Shown: positions 35,589 to 45,447, numbered from the stretch's first letter. The stretch: DNA of 64,000 bases from Alphaproteobacteria bacterium (GCA_009380075.1 WHSO01000010.1:1-64000), one strand, 5' to 3'. Notes: generated by a model not told the origin, from the letters alone. Program-made: numbers and translations.

Positions 35589-36707
35589 TTAAGTCTTCTT
35601 TTTCTTCTTCTTTTTTTTCTTCTTCTGACACTTGGCCGCTTCCGTCACCTCGCTACACTTGCCGATGCCGCTGGTGTCGCCGAGCAGGGATTTCGTCAGT
35701 TCGATGGTCTTGGCCGGGGTCGCATAGGCCTTGGCGATCAGCGCGGCCACTTCCTCACCGGAAATGACGTCGAGCGGAAGCTTGAGCTTTGCCGCTTCGC
35801 CGGTGAAGGCCTTGTCCTTTCCCGTAGCGACGAAGGCCGCGCGCAGGGCCGCGACACGATCGGCCGGGACGGCCGGGGGGATCACGTAGGGACGCCCCAT
35901 CTCCTGGCGGGAGAACAGGAGCTCGAAGACGCTTCGGGTGTCGGGATCCTTGACCATGTCGAGCAGCAGCGGCACGTCCGGGAGTACCGGGTCCTTCTTC
36001 AGCGCGAGCTGCACGATGATCTTGATCTTGCCCGCCTTCAGCCAGTCCGAATGGTTGCCGAGGATGGTCCCGACGGGCACGCCGCCGCGGCCGTGGACCT
36101 CGCCCCGCTCCATCGCCAGCATCATGTCGCCGCTGCCGGGATAGCCGGCGACGATGCGGAACTTGCCCCCCATCAGCTTGTTGATGATCTTCGGATAGAC
36201 GACGCCGTCGGTATTGGCGCCCGCGGCGGCGACGAGCATTTCCGTCTTGAAGATGTCGTCCACCGATTTCACCGGCGCCGTGTGCCAGGCGACGATGATA
36301 TTGGTGTCCTTGTTGAGGCTGCCGAGCCAGTTGAATTTCAGGGAATCGAACTGCGCCTTGGCGGCATCGCCGATCAGCGGGTCGAGGGGCAGCACCCGCG
36401 TCAGCGCACCGATCATGCTGCCGTCGCGGGGCGCTTTGTTGTAGAACATGTTCGCCGCGATCAGGCTGCCGGCGCCCGGCATGTTCTGGACGACAATCCC
36501 GGGCTTGCCGGGAACGTGCCGCCCCATGTGGCGGGCCAGCAAGCGGGCATAGACGTCGTTGCCGCCCCCGGCGGAGGCCCCCACCACCATCCGGATGGAC
36601 TTGCCCTTGTAGAAATCCTCGAGCGCATCGGCACGCGCCGCGCCGGATATGGACCAGGCGAGGACAACGCCAAGTGTGTACGCGACCAATCGTGTGGTTT
36701 TGAACAT
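35589..36707 (-). CDS. TTT-family solute-binding protein (TctC) with ten-lysine C-terminus
   Basis: A 372-residue secreted protein with a signal peptide ending near ARADA and the Bug-fold motifs GASAGGGNDVYARL, PGIVVQNMPGAGS and GYPGSGDMMLAMERGE. The C-terminus has a short Cys-containing stretch followed by ten consecutive Lys and a final Thr. The start at 36707 has GGGGAGG upstream. It is the last gene of a minus-strand TTT operon, so two binding proteins flank one permease pair. The Lys run comes from alternating AAG/AAA codons and so is not a simple homopolymer slip. Confidence 0.87.
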   Translation of the reverse strand: MFKTTRLVAYTLGVVLAWSISGAARADALEDFYKGKSIRMVVGASAGGGNDVYARLLARHMGRHVPGKPGIVVQNMPGAGSLIAANMFYNKAPRDGSMIGALTRVLPLDPLIGDAAKAQFDSLKFNWLGSLNKDTNIIVAWHTAPVKSVDDIFKTEMLVAAAGANTDGVVYPKIINKLMGGKFRIVAGYPGSGDMMLAMERGEVHGRGGVPVGTILGNHSDWLKAGKIKIIVQLALKKDPVLPDVPLLLDMVKDPDTRSVFELLFSRQEMGRPYVIPPAVPADRVAALRAAFVATGKDKAFTGEAAKLKLPLDVISGEEVAALIAKAYATPAKTIELTKSLLGDTSGIGKCSEVTEAAKCQKKKKKKKKKKT

Positions 36708-36910
36708 GCCTACCCTCCCCCTGGCGGGACCTCGCGGCCCCTGGCCCTTGCCGCCTCTCGCGGGCGATACATCCGTCGTCGGGCGGGAATTATCGTGACC
36801 CCGCACGCGGGGCGATTGTGCGCTCTTGCGATCCGCCAGGCAATATCCCCGCGACTCCCCGGCGAAACCACCCGCCCCGATCCTGGTGCGCCGATGATCG
36901 AGCCACCCGG

Positions 36911-37834
36911 CTAGCCCCTGACGTATTTGCCGGTGAGCTGGGGCGAGACGCCCTTCTCGCCCCTTTTCTTGCGCTGATCGCGTGATTCATGCGCCCAGGT
37001 GCGTTTGAGATCGTCGCGGATGGAGAAGTGCAGGCGGCCCAGGCCGTCCACTTCCTGCTCGATGACGTCCCCGTCCATGAACGGATTGAGTCCACCATGG
37101 CTGGTACCGAGGGAGATAATATCCCCCGGGTCCAGGGTATGAGCCGCGCTGACCCAGGAAATGCAGCGCGGAATCCTGTGGGCCATGTCGCTGGTCGTGT
37201 AGTCCTGCATCAGCACGCCATTGTTCCACAGCCGGACGCGCAGGTCGTGGGGATCCTTGACCTCGTCGGCCGTCACGATGTAGGGACCGATCGGTGCGAA
37301 GGTATCGCGTGCCTTCATCTGGTAATAGGTATTGCGCTCGGGCGGCAGGCCGCGCGCGGAGCCGTCGACTAAATTGATGTAACCGAAGATGTATCCCATG
37401 GCGTCGGACTCACTGACCTGAGTCGCACGCTTTCCGATGACGAGGGCGAGTTCCGCCTCCCCCTCGAACACGGTGGCGGGAACGTCGGGCAGCACCATCT
37501 CGTCCTCCGGCCCGATGATGGCGTTCGGCGACTTGAGAAAGCTGTTGATGGCTGCTGGCTCGGTTCGGTCCTCCATGTAGTTGACTGCCATGCAGACGAT
37601 GTTGAACGGCTTGGGCAGGGGCGGGCGAACCCGAACGCCGGCGACGGGCACGCCGGGGTGGCTCGCCACCGCCGTCTCGATCTTCGGCCGGTAGTCCGCA
37701 AAACGCTCGATGACGCCATTGATGAGGTCATGGGCGCCGATGTGTGGAACGTCCTGCACGACGTCCGAGATGTCGACGACATTCTCCCCCTTCAGCACGC
37801 CGAGCCTGAAATCATCAAAATACATGAGCTTCAT
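36911..37834 (-). CDS. Fumarylacetoacetate hydrolase family protein
   Basis: A 307-residue FAH-family enzyme. Metal ligands are seen in FEGEAELALVIG (Glu-x-Glu) and an Asp in YINLVDGSARGL; the TSDMAHRI and GTSHGG motifs follow. The family includes acylpyruvases, hydratases and decarboxylases of catabolic pathways. A GGAGGAAA site is 5 bases before the ATG at 37834. Encoded between tctB and a second tctC, it probably acts on the compound that the TTT system imports. Confidence 0.88.
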   Translation of the reverse strand: MKLMYFDDFRLGVLKGENVVDISDVVQDVPHIGAHDLINGVIERFADYRPKIETAVASHPGVPVAGVRVRPPLPKPFNIVCMAVNYMEDRTEPAAINSFLKSPNAIIGPEDEMVLPDVPATVFEGEAELALVIGKRATQVSESDAMGYIFGYINLVDGSARGLPPERNTYYQMKARDTFAPIGPYIVTADEVKDPHDLRVRLWNNGVLMQDYTTSDMAHRIPRCISWVSAAHTLDPGDIISLGTSHGGLNPFMDGDVIEQEVDGLGRLHFSIRDDLKRTWAHESRDQRKKRGEKGVSPQLTGKYVRG

Positions 37835-37947
37835 ACCGGTTTCCTCCGTTGTGTCCTTACTGTTTTCGTTTCCCGTCGACATGCCGACGGCCGTTACTGG
37901 GCGCCGGGCGGCCAGCAGCGGACGGTTCCCGCATCACGGGGCGGCGA

Positions 37948-38451
37948 TCAGATCTCGACCCACGGCAGCAACACTTCGCCGAGCAAGGAGCGCGGCCAGT
38001 ACACGTGCATGATCTGGACGTAGATACCGTAGATGAAGGCCGCGATCCCCGACGTTAGGAACAGGGACAGCAGCCACCCGCCGCCGTGGGTCTTGCAATA
38101 GAGAAAGACGAAGGCGATGAGCGCCAGCGGCAGACCGATGATGAAAATCGCCACCACGAGTCCGACGAGCCAGGCCCAGGTCTCGTAGGTGGCGAGCGAA
38201 TTCAGTCTCGGGTCTTCCGCTTCGAAAGAGGGCGTCTCGTAGGTCGGCCGCGGCGTGTCCCTCTCCTCCTCCGCGGTCTTGCGCAGGTCGAGAACCAGTT
38301 GCAGGGCACCCAGCCCGATACCGAGGGTTCCCAGCACCAGGACGATGATGGAAGCGCGCAGCGGCCAGTCTGTCGCCATGAACAGGGCGCCACCGAACAC
38401 GACGATAATGAACAGGGTGAAAAGATTCCGCCCCGAGACGAGCCTGGTCAT
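37948..38451 (-). CDS. tctB: TctB small permease subunit of a TTT transporter
   Basis: A 167-residue membrane protein with four hydrophobic segments and a hydrophilic loop around residues 58-85. ATDWPLRAS near the N-terminus matches the equivalent motif in the fused permease at 4431-6410. The ATG overlaps the tctA stop by four bases, indicating translational coupling. The frame is open far upstream inside tctA, but that is antiparallel-frame noise. Confidence 0.87.
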   Translation of the reverse strand: MTRLVSGRNLFTLFIIVVFGGALFMATDWPLRASIIVLVLGTLGIGLGALQLVLDLRKTAEEERDTPRPTYETPSFEAEDPRLNSLATYETWAWLVGLVVAIFIIGLPLALIAFVFLYCKTHGGGWLLSLFLTSGIAAFIYGIYVQIMHVYWPRSLLGEVLLPWVEI

Positions 38452-39926
38452 GCCGCGACCCTCCGTTCCCGCCTGTCGCGCCAGACGGGGTAGGCGAAGG
38501 TGGCGAAGATCAGCACGCCGAGCACGATAACGCCCGGGTGGAGCAGCCAGCCCATGTCGTAGCGTGCGATGGAAAGCCACAGGTACAGTTCCATCTTCGG
38601 TCCGAGGATGACCCCGAGCACGAACGGCGCGCGGGGCCAGCCGTATTTCTTCATCACGAAGCCGAGGACCGAAAGGCCCAGGAGGGTGATGATATCCTCG
38701 ATGGTGAAGTTGGCGGCATAGGCGCTGAGCATGGCGAGCGCTACGATAATGGGCACAAGGATGTGATAAGATAGCACGCAGATCTGCGCTGCCGGCTTGA
38801 TGAAGGTCCAGCACAGTATCGACGCAAGGATCTGGGAAAAGACCAGCGCCCAGATGATGGCAAAGACGAGATCGAGCTGGGAATCGATGATGTCGGGCCC
38901 GGGCTTGAGGCCGACGGCGACGAACCCGATCAGCAGCAGTGCCGCAGAAGAGCCGCCAGGAATGCCGAAGAACAGCGTCGGGATAAGGTCGCCGCCTTCC
39001 TTCGCGTTGTTCGAGCTCTCGGGAGCGATGACCCCGCGCACGTCGCCGGTGCCGAAGGACTCCGGGTTCTTTTCGGTCTGGCGCGCATGCGCATAGGCGA
39101 ACCAGTCAGCGACCGAGGAGCCGAGCCCGGGCAGGATGCCGACCCAGACCCCCACCAGCGAGCAACGGATCACCAGTTTCCAGTGAATGAACGTGTCCCG
39201 GATTCCCTGCCAGATGCCGGTATCGCCCAACGCCGTCACCTCCGCCACCTTGCCCCGGCGCGACGCCATGGCGATCAGCTCCGGAATGGCGAAAACGCTC
39301 AGCGATACCAGCACGATGCTGATCCCGTTCCAGAGGTATGGCTCGCCGATGTCGAAGCGGATGACGCCGGACTTCTCGTCCTGGCCGATGGTCGAAACCA
39401 GAACGCCGAGGATGCCCGCGAGCAGCCCCTTCACCGGCGCGCCGGCGCTCAGGATGCCGACCATGCTGATGCCCCAGATGGTGAACATGAACAGTTCCGG
39501 CGAACCGAAGCTTCGGATCAGCGGTTTCAGGATGGGGACCGACGCGAACAGGAAAAAGGCGCCGATGATGCCGCCCAGCATCGACGCCATGAAGGACGCG
39601 CTCAGCGCCCGCTTCGCTTCCCCGCGCCGCGCCATCGGATAGCCGTCGAGAATGGTCGCCTGCGAGCCCGACCCGCCCGGCACCGCCACAAGAACCGAGG
39701 TAAATGTATTTCCCGTATTGCCCACCGATGCGACGCCGATGAGGAACGCGATCGCGTTGATCGGCGCCATCAGCATGGCGAACGGCAGCAGCACGGCGAG
39801 CTGCGCCGGGCCGCCGACGCCGGGAAGCGCGCCGCCCCAAAGACCAAGTGCAACGCCAAGAACGAGGAAACCCATCGGCGTCGGTTGCAGCAGCGCCGTC
39901 AGGCCCTGAAGGGAAGCCTCAAGCAT
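38448..39926 (-). CDS. tctA: TctA large permease subunit of a TTT transporter
   Basis: A 492-residue, about 12-helix permease. Motifs include VPGGSGSQATILDGYP, PILKPLIRSFGSPELFMF, PGLGSSVADWFAYAHA and KEGGDLIPTLFFGIPGGSS. It ends in a 4-base overlap with tctB. It is roughly half identical by eye to the TctA part of the fused permease, so this genome keeps both fused and split versions. Confidence 0.93.
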   Translation of the reverse strand: MLEASLQGLTALLQPTPMGFLVLGVALGLWGGALPGVGGPAQLAVLLPFAMLMAPINAIAFLIGVASVGNTGNTFTSVLVAVPGGSGSQATILDGYPMARRGEAKRALSASFMASMLGGIIGAFFLFASVPILKPLIRSFGSPELFMFTIWGISMVGILSAGAPVKGLLAGILGVLVSTIGQDEKSGVIRFDIGEPYLWNGISIVLVSLSVFAIPELIAMASRRGKVAEVTALGDTGIWQGIRDTFIHWKLVIRCSLVGVWVGILPGLGSSVADWFAYAHARQTEKNPESFGTGDVRGVIAPESSNNAKEGGDLIPTLFFGIPGGSSAALLLIGFVAVGLKPGPDIIDSQLDLVFAIIWALVFSQILASILCWTFIKPAAQICVLSYHILVPIIVALAMLSAYAANFTIEDIITLLGLSVLGFVMKKYGWPRAPFVLGVILGPKMELYLWLSIARYDMGWLLHPGVIVLGVLIFATFAYPVWRDRRERRVAA

Positions 39927-40119
39927 GAGAAAAACCTATCTGCGCTTGTCGCGCTGTTATTTGCGGCCCCAAAGCGGCGGCGGGGAAAGAATCGACGCCG
40001 CCACCCCTCGACCCCCGTCGACGACGCGAGGGCTTCGACCTGATCCCGACACATTGGCCTCCTGGTGTCTCTCGCCCGCAGGCTGCGTGACAGCGGCCCC
40101 CCACGCATTCTCGCAATTT

Positions 40120-41209
40120 TTACTTCATTTTCGAAACCTGCGGCAGTCCGTATTTTGCCCGGAGCTTCCGGACGAGGTCATGGACATCGGCGGGAATGTT
40201 GAGCGATCCCTCGATGCACTCGAACGTTTCCTCACCGCTGATGGTGACGAATCCGCCGCCGAGCGTATCGTTCGCCGTCTTCCGGAACTCGGGATCCTTC
40301 CCCGTCTGTACGAATGATACGCGGAGAATCCTGAGAATATCCGCGGGAGTCTTGGGTGGCGTCGCGAAATACTTGTCGACGGCATTGCCGCCGCCCCAGG
40401 TGCGGTAGGCCTTCCACATCGTTCCCGTCGGCTTCTTGTTGCCGAGAACCTGTTCGTAGGTCGGCACGTCCGGGTAATCGGGACGCGCGACTTCCGCGGC
40501 AAGGGGAACCGCGGCGCCGCCCTTAAGGAACCTTGCGATGATGTCGTCGGTGCCCGACCCGAACATGTCGATCTCGCCCCGCTCGAAGGCGAGGTAGATC
40601 TGGTTGGAGCTCGGATAACCAAGCACGAACTTGATGTTCCACCCCAAGGCTTCCGCGCCGAATAGCGTCATGGCGTCCTGCGCGCGATCGGTGCTGACGG
40701 ATCCGATGGTGACCGGGGGCTTGCTGCGGTCGTTCAGCCGGTCCATGGCCGCCTTGCGGATCAGCAGGATGCTGGGCCCGCGATCGATGGAACCGACAAT
40801 GCCCCACTGAAGCGGATTGTACTTCACGCTCTTGGAACCGCGGCGCAGCGGCCCGAGCGAGCCCGCGTCGGCATAGACGTTGACCGTCAGGCCGTCAGGC
40901 CTGGTGGTGTTATGCATCTCGTTGGCCGCCGTGACCTGGACGCCCTTGTTGCGCACAAGGACCCGCGGCTTGCCCGGAATTAAGGTTGCCCCAGAAACGG
41001 GCGACCAGCCGCGCCGTCGTATCGGTACCGCCCCCCGGCTTGGAACCGATGATCATGGTCAGGACCTTGCCCTTGTAATAATCCTGGTCGGCGGCAAGGA
41101 CGGGGTTGGTCGCCGCGGCCAGGAACCCGGCAACAAGCGAAATCCCCACAAGACGCGATACCTTCACCCCAAGCCAAAAGCCGGGGGGATGAGACCTCGA
41201 ACGTTTCAA
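40120..41209 (-). pseudogene. tctC solute-binding gene with a single frameshift
   Basis: Two overlapping frames encode complementary parts of one Bug/TctC protein. The first, from a TTG at 41209 (AGGAGG upstream), gives a signal peptide (VSRLVGISLVAGFLAAA), DYYKGKVLTMIIGSKPGGGTD and a segment ending RFWGNL. The second frame, to 40120, continues IPGKPRVLVRNKG... through GYPSSNQIYLAFERGEIDMFG to a normal C-terminus. Removing one A near 40978-40984 (TTAA context) restores a single frame, with typical Bug-fold order and length. It sits at the head of the TTT operon. It could be a real inactivation, a sequencing error, or a programmed shift; the first two are more likely. Confidence 0.8.
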
Positions 41210-41862
41210 TGGTGCCTCCTGTCTGCCCGTGCGTTTTCGGGACACTGCCGCTCACAACGAATACGCGCCCGGTGCGGGCAAACGACGGCACTTCCCGACC
41301 TGCTCCGCTTGCCACTTCCATTTCACGGAAAGAAGTCGGCGCGGTTTGATTTTTCGTGTTCGGCTTTGGGTCGAGCGTAAGCCTACGTGGCGGCCCGTGA
41401 CAAGACGGCAAACCGCTTTGACCCGTCGACAAGACGACTTTCAATACGGGTTGATTCACAAAACCGCCGGCGTGGACACACAGAATTTCCACCGGCGAAG
41501 GGATGAGCCGTGTTTGGAGGTGATTACTCAGGGGGAGAACATGATAGATGAGCCTGCCGGGCCTGCCGGCACCTGGCGCAATCGCAACCGCACGATCAAA
41601 GAGCGAGTATCCGTAGCCGACTTAACCCTCAACCGGGGATGCAACAATCGGGGCCGCCCCATGTAACTCTAGCCTTCGGGTTATGCCAAGGAGCGAAGCG
41701 TACTGCCACGGTTTCTGCGGCACTGCGGAATCCAGTACGCGCGGCAACTCGGCACGGAAAGATCACAACCGCGCCGGCGAGGGCAAGGTACGCTTTACAC
41801 AAGGCGGGCTTGTCCTGATCGGGCTTGTCTTGCCGCATCGAAATGACTGCAGGGAGTCTCCG
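41210..41862. other. Gap between the TTT locus and a methyltransferase gene
   Basis: About 650 bases with no gene I can support. Open frames here have neither ribosome-binding sites nor recognisable domains. It must contain promoters for the tctC-led operon (minus strand) and possibly for the methyltransferase. Confidence 0.4.
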
Positions 41863-42561
41863 ATGCTCCAGACGCTCCACTCCCGCATCGACAGTGCGTT
41901 GCTCTCGCCGCTCGCCCGCAAGGTACGCGGCGGCAACCTCACCTATCTCTCCCCCGCCAAGCTGCGCTCCCTCGAGGCGGTTCTTCGGCGCGTGCGGCGC
42001 AACGGCGCCGACGGCGATTACCTTGAATTCGGCGTCGCGCTCGGCGGATCGGCAATCATGATAGCTTCCGGTTGTCCGGCCGGACGGGTGTTTCATGGCT
42101 ACGACGTCTTTGCCATGATTCCGCCGCCCGGCCCGGAAGACGACGCGCGCTCCCATCAACGCTACGAAGAGATATCGTCCGGCCGGTCCCGCGGCCTCGG
42201 CAACGAGCGCTACTACGGTTATCTCGACAACCTCTATGAGCGCGTGTGCGGATCCTTCGCCGCGTTCGGGCTGCCGGTGGATGGCGCCCGTGTCTGCCTT
42301 CACAAGGGGCTTTTCGAGGACACACTCGACCCTTCGGACAATCGTCCCGTGGCGTTCGCGCACATCGACTGCGACTGGTACGAGCCGGTACGCTATTGCC
42401 TCGATGCGCTGCGCGATCGGCTTGTCCCGGGCGCGAGCATCGTGCTCGACGACTACAGCGACTACGGCGGCTGCCGGAAGGCGGTCGATTCCTTCGTCGC
42501 CGAAACCGATATCTTCCGCGTGCGCAAACTGAGCCCGCACGCCGTGCTGGAGCGCGTCTAG
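41863..42561 (+). CDS. TylF/MycF-like SAM-dependent O-methyltransferase
   Basis: A 232-residue class I methyltransferase. The SAM-binding turn is EFGVALGGSAIMIA (about residue 48), and HIDCDWYEPVRYCLDALRD with IVLDDYSDYGG near residues 165-205 carry the metal-binding Asp residues of the TylF group. The ATG at 41863 has AGGGA before it. TylF and MycF methylate sugars in macrolide assembly, but many relatives sit in surface-polysaccharide or unrelated loci. There are no such genes adjacent here. Confidence 0.8.
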   Translation: MLQTLHSRIDSALLSPLARKVRGGNLTYLSPAKLRSLEAVLRRVRRNGADGDYLEFGVALGGSAIMIASGCPAGRVFHGYDVFAMIPPPGPEDDARSHQRYEEISSGRSRGLGNERYYGYLDNLYERVCGSFAAFGLPVDGARVCLHKGLFEDTLDPSDNRPVAFAHIDCDWYEPVRYCLDALRDRLVPGASIVLDDYSDYGGCRKAVDSFVAETDIFRVRKLSPHAVLERV

Positions 42562-42613
42562 GCCCGCTATCTGTCGGGCAGATCCTGTGCCTGCACTCGC
42601 ACGGAAAGAAGTG

Positions 42614-43174
42614 TCAGTCGCTCTCGGCCGCGGGGCCGTTCAGCTCACCCGGATAGTTGTAGTGTAGCGTCTTGCTCGTCGAGCGGGTCTGCGGGCCAAT
42701 ACCGACGCGGCGCTTCGAGCCGTCGTTGGCCGACGCCACAACCTGAAGCAAATGCAACTCCTCGTCGCCGACCTGGTTGAAGCTGTAGCGCGCGTAGCGT
42801 GGTACCATGATTCCTTCACCCGGGCCGAAGGCGCCAATCAGGTCACCGTCGACATTGCGCCATTCCACCTTGCCCTTAAGCACGAACCAGAAGCCGTCGG
42901 CATCCGGATGGCAATGGACGTTGGTGTCACCGCCCGATGGGAGGACCTGCACCGTGCCGCGCACGAGGCTGCCCTTGCACAGGCGCACATGGGCACGCCG
43001 GCCTTCGGGAATGTCGTCAGGACGCTTGAACGCGAACGGCGTGAACATTTTCTCCTTCTCCCGAAAGAAGGCTTCCTTTTTGGCCGCGCCGCGAAGCTGC
43101 TCGTGGGAAATATTGAACGTCTCCTGGTCCGTCAGTTCGGACGGAACGTCTCCGGTCTCGATCTCTGTTGCCAT
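42614..43174 (-). CDS. Cupin domain protein
   Basis: A 186-residue protein with a single conserved cupin barrel in its C-terminal half (GDTNVHCHPDADGFWFVLKG, then GEGIMVPRYARYSF). Two His of motif 1 are present; the usual Glu is replaced by Asp/Phe. GGAGG precedes the ATG at 43174. It differs from the tandem cupins at the left end. No substrate can be proposed. Confidence 0.75.
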   Translation of the reverse strand: MATEIETGDVPSELTDQETFNISHEQLRGAAKKEAFFREKEKMFTPFAFKRPDDIPEGRRAHVRLCKGSLVRGTVQVLPSGGDTNVHCHPDADGFWFVLKGKVEWRNVDGDLIGAFGPGEGIMVPRYARYSFNQVGDEELHLLQVVASANDGSKRRVGIGPQTRSTSKTLHYNYPGELNGPAAESD

Positions 43175-43598
43175 GTCGGCCTCCTCCGTCGGCAGGAACC
43201 TGTTGTCCGAGTTTCGGGCGGGGGCCTGCCTTCCCTCGCAAGGCATTATCACGTTACCGCTCTTCCGGTCACAAATAGTGCCGCGCCGTTTGCCCCGAAC
43301 TCGACTGATAGAGAGTCTGCGCCGTACGGCAGCTCCTGGACGCCCTGCTTTATTGATTTATTGCAGAAAGAATTGCATCGCTTTCCAAGGGCGTCAACGG
43401 TGTTACTTCCCGGGATTCGGCCGACTACCCTGGGGCGGGGAACAAGCCACCGGCAATGAAGCAGAAACAGAGAGCACGGTGCTGTCGCCGGTCTCAGATG
43501 TGTCGGGAAGCACCCTCGTGGCTCCCAGGCACATATCCTCAGCATTGCCCAAACCAAAACCGCCGCCGCCTGTTCAGGAGACAGCAGCAGGGTCTTGA

Positions 43599-43705
43599 TG
43601 GTTGCGGGGCAGGATTTGAACCGTTCGGGCGTTTCGCGCCCTCACGTTTCAGGTCCCACCTGCAGGTCGCCAGTGCATGTCTGTGACCTGAAACCACAAA
43701 GCCCC
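43599..43705. repeat. ~100-bp tRNA-end-like element, copy A
   Basis: On the minus strand the element ends as a tRNA 3' terminus (GGTTCAAATCC then CCCGCAACCA at 43599-43622). Upstream of it lie a hairpin and a 10-bp inverted repeat (GTTTCAGGTC at 43646-43655 with GACCTGAAAC at 43685-43694). The T-stem does not pair and no full cloverleaf can be folded, so it is not a working tRNA gene. A related element lies at 45785-45882 in the same orientation; their first 37 bases differ at one position. They bracket a lower-GC segment. The region 43175-43598 before it holds no gene I can support. Confidence 0.65.
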
Positions 43706-43748
43706 GGTCGCCAAGTCAACGACTCATAGACACGCCGTCGGCGAACAT

Positions 43749-44864
43749 TCATTCCGGATGAAATGCTCTCGGCGCGTACAGATTTTGGTTTATGAAGTTA
43801 ACTTCGAATGTAACGCGTGAAACCTTCGACATATCAACCGCCTCTTGCAGTTCAAACTGCATCCACGATTGGCCCCGACGCAGGAATCGGACTTTTCTCA
43901 TAGAGAGCAGTCCTTCAGGTCGTACGACAATCACCTTCGCCCAGAGCTGTCCAAATCGCTGGGGTGAGTTAATCACTTCTATCGTGGGGGTCACAGAGAC
44001 TTCCTCAGTCCCATGATCAAAGCGCATTTCATCGAAATCCAATGTTACTCTCGTTTGGGCATCCTGCACCGCCTGCGACATGGTCGCCCACCTTCCAACC
44101 ACGTCCTTACCGAACTTGTATTGCAGGAGCGATACCAACAAAAGCGTTAGACGTTCGAACAGAACTTGCACATCTTCCGTTTGTGGGCCATGTGGTGGAT
44201 AAAATGTCTCCCCAATCTTCGCGTGAAACAGCGGATTACGACCGTATCGGTATATCTCCTCCAATGTATCCTTAATATTTAGACTGGAGGGTACGGCTTG
44301 CGCTAATTGGCCTCCGACCACACGCGTTAGCCAATCCAGTTCCAATTCTCCTGGGCGCTTCGGAGCTACTTCGCTAACGAGGCACTCAAGTGCCAAGTAC
44401 GCGTTCCGATAGGCATCAAACAGCCCTCGCGCACATTGCGACATTCGATAGAACCGCAGAGAATTGTGCGGCGCTAAGGTTTGTTGCAATTTCACTAGCC
44501 TTGGCCCACCTTCTGATTCTTGCGCGTTTATCGACCACTTACTCGTGAAGGTGATAACACAGGTCAGATCATACTGCTTGCCAAGCTGCGACCAGAACAC
44601 GTACTGCCAATCACCCAATTCTGTCGATAACGCTGCGCATCTCTTGGCGGCCAGAAGATCAAGTGATTCCTGTATCACACGCCATGCGACTGATTTGACA
44701 TCTCCCACGCTGTGAGAATTCAGCAGATTGACGGAAATGTTGGCTGCTCCCTCGCGAATGATGACCCGGCCCTCGGGATGATCAACGGCTATTGAACGCG
44801 GCGCCGGCTCACTCAAGAGAAACGCGGCTCCGGCTGGACTAGAAAATTCTGGAAGTTGACTCAT
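43749..44864 (-). CDS. Unrecognised 371-residue protein in a lower-GC patch
   Basis: A 371-residue soluble protein with GC content near 50%, well below its neighbours, suggesting recent acquisition. The middle (CARGLFDAYRNAYLALECLVSE, then LTRVVGGQLAQAV) is helical; the C-terminal 120 residues look beta-rich. The layout resembles, faintly, proteins labelled MauJ-like, but I would not assign that. It starts at ATG with no strong ribosome-binding site. It is flanked by the two tRNA-end-like elements. Confidence 0.6.
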   Translation of the reverse strand: MSQLPEFSSPAGAAFLLSEPAPRSIAVDHPEGRVIIREGAANISVNLLNSHSVGDVKSVAWRVIQESLDLLAAKRCAALSTELGDWQYVFWSQLGKQYDLTCVITFTSKWSINAQESEGGPRLVKLQQTLAPHNSLRFYRMSQCARGLFDAYRNAYLALECLVSEVAPKRPGELELDWLTRVVGGQLAQAVPSSLNIKDTLEEIYRYGRNPLFHAKIGETFYPPHGPQTEDVQVLFERLTLLLVSLLQYKFGKDVVGRWATMSQAVQDAQTRVTLDFDEMRFDHGTEEVSVTPTIEVINSPQRFGQLWAKVIVVRPEGLLSMRKVRFLRRGQSWMQFELQEAVDMSKVSRVTFEVNFINQNLYAPRAFHPE

Positions 44865-45048
44865 TTTCTTGCTCTGCCTATGGCAAATTGCAGTGATCTG
44901 TATCGATGCAGAAACCCTCTACGGCGCCAATGTGAGCCATGACCCTCCGACGAAACGTAGTTCGTGCCAAGCGTACTACCGCCACTCATCCATCGAGCGG
45001 CCATTTCCTTGCACAAAATTTTCGGAAATAGTATCGGTATGAAAAATT

Positions 45049-45080
45049 CAAGGGCTTAACAAAATGTATCTAAGCCCTTG
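45049..45080. terminator. Hairpin in the lower-GC patch, terminator-like
   Basis: A 10-bp stem (CAAGGGCTTA / TAAGCCCTTG) encloses a 12-base loop. It is followed on the plus strand by GTTTGTTTGG, not a clean U-tract. Just beyond it (45090-45100) lies GGTTGCGGGGG, the tRNA-end fragment again. Confidence 0.45.
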
Positions 45081-45159
45081 GTTTGTTTGGTTGCGGGGGT
45101 CCACAACCACCGGGAATTGACCATCATTGTTTTTATGCAACGCGACCAATCGGCCGCGA

Positions 45160-45447
45160 TCAGGTCGACGCCGCGAGCTTCGCCGAAGCTTCGAAGGTAC
45201 CGGCGTCGAAAGCCGGCATGCTCTGGATTCGTCCCAGCCCGCGGCTGGCGTACCAGACCGAAAAGGCCATCATCGCCTCCGGATTCGGAGCGTCGACGAC
45301 ATCGACGAAATCATAGTGGCCTTGTGTATAGTGAACCGACTCCAGCTTAAGTCCCAGCTTGTCGAGCTTCGCGCGCGCCTCGGCGAAGCGCTCCGAATGC
45401 TTGCCTGCCCACTCCGGGCTGAGCGTGCCTAGAAGTACGTATTTCAT
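45160..45447 (-). CDS. GYD-domain protein
   Basis: A 95-residue GYD-domain protein. MKYVLLGTLSPEW begins the family's first strand and YTQGHYDFVDVVDAPN is the characteristic turn with the Gly-x-Tyr-Asp motif. A GGAGGCAATC site precedes the ATG at 45447; the longer frame adds four residues. GYD proteins are small ferredoxin-like-fold proteins of unknown role. It lies between the two tRNA-end-like elements. Confidence 0.75.
   Translation of the reverse strand: MKYVLLGTLSPEWAGKHSERFAEARAKLDKLGLKLESVHYTQGHYDFVDVVDAPNPEAMMAFSVWYASRGLGRIQSMPAFDAGTFEASAKLAAST

Noticed and set aside
39087-40043. 318-residue open frame antisense to tctA
   Set aside because: Low-complexity Arg/Asp/His protein lying wholly within or next to tctA; no ribosome-binding site.
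43599-43705. A functional tRNA gene
   Set aside because: The 3' end resembles a tRNA, but the T-stem does not pair and no cloverleaf forms upstream.
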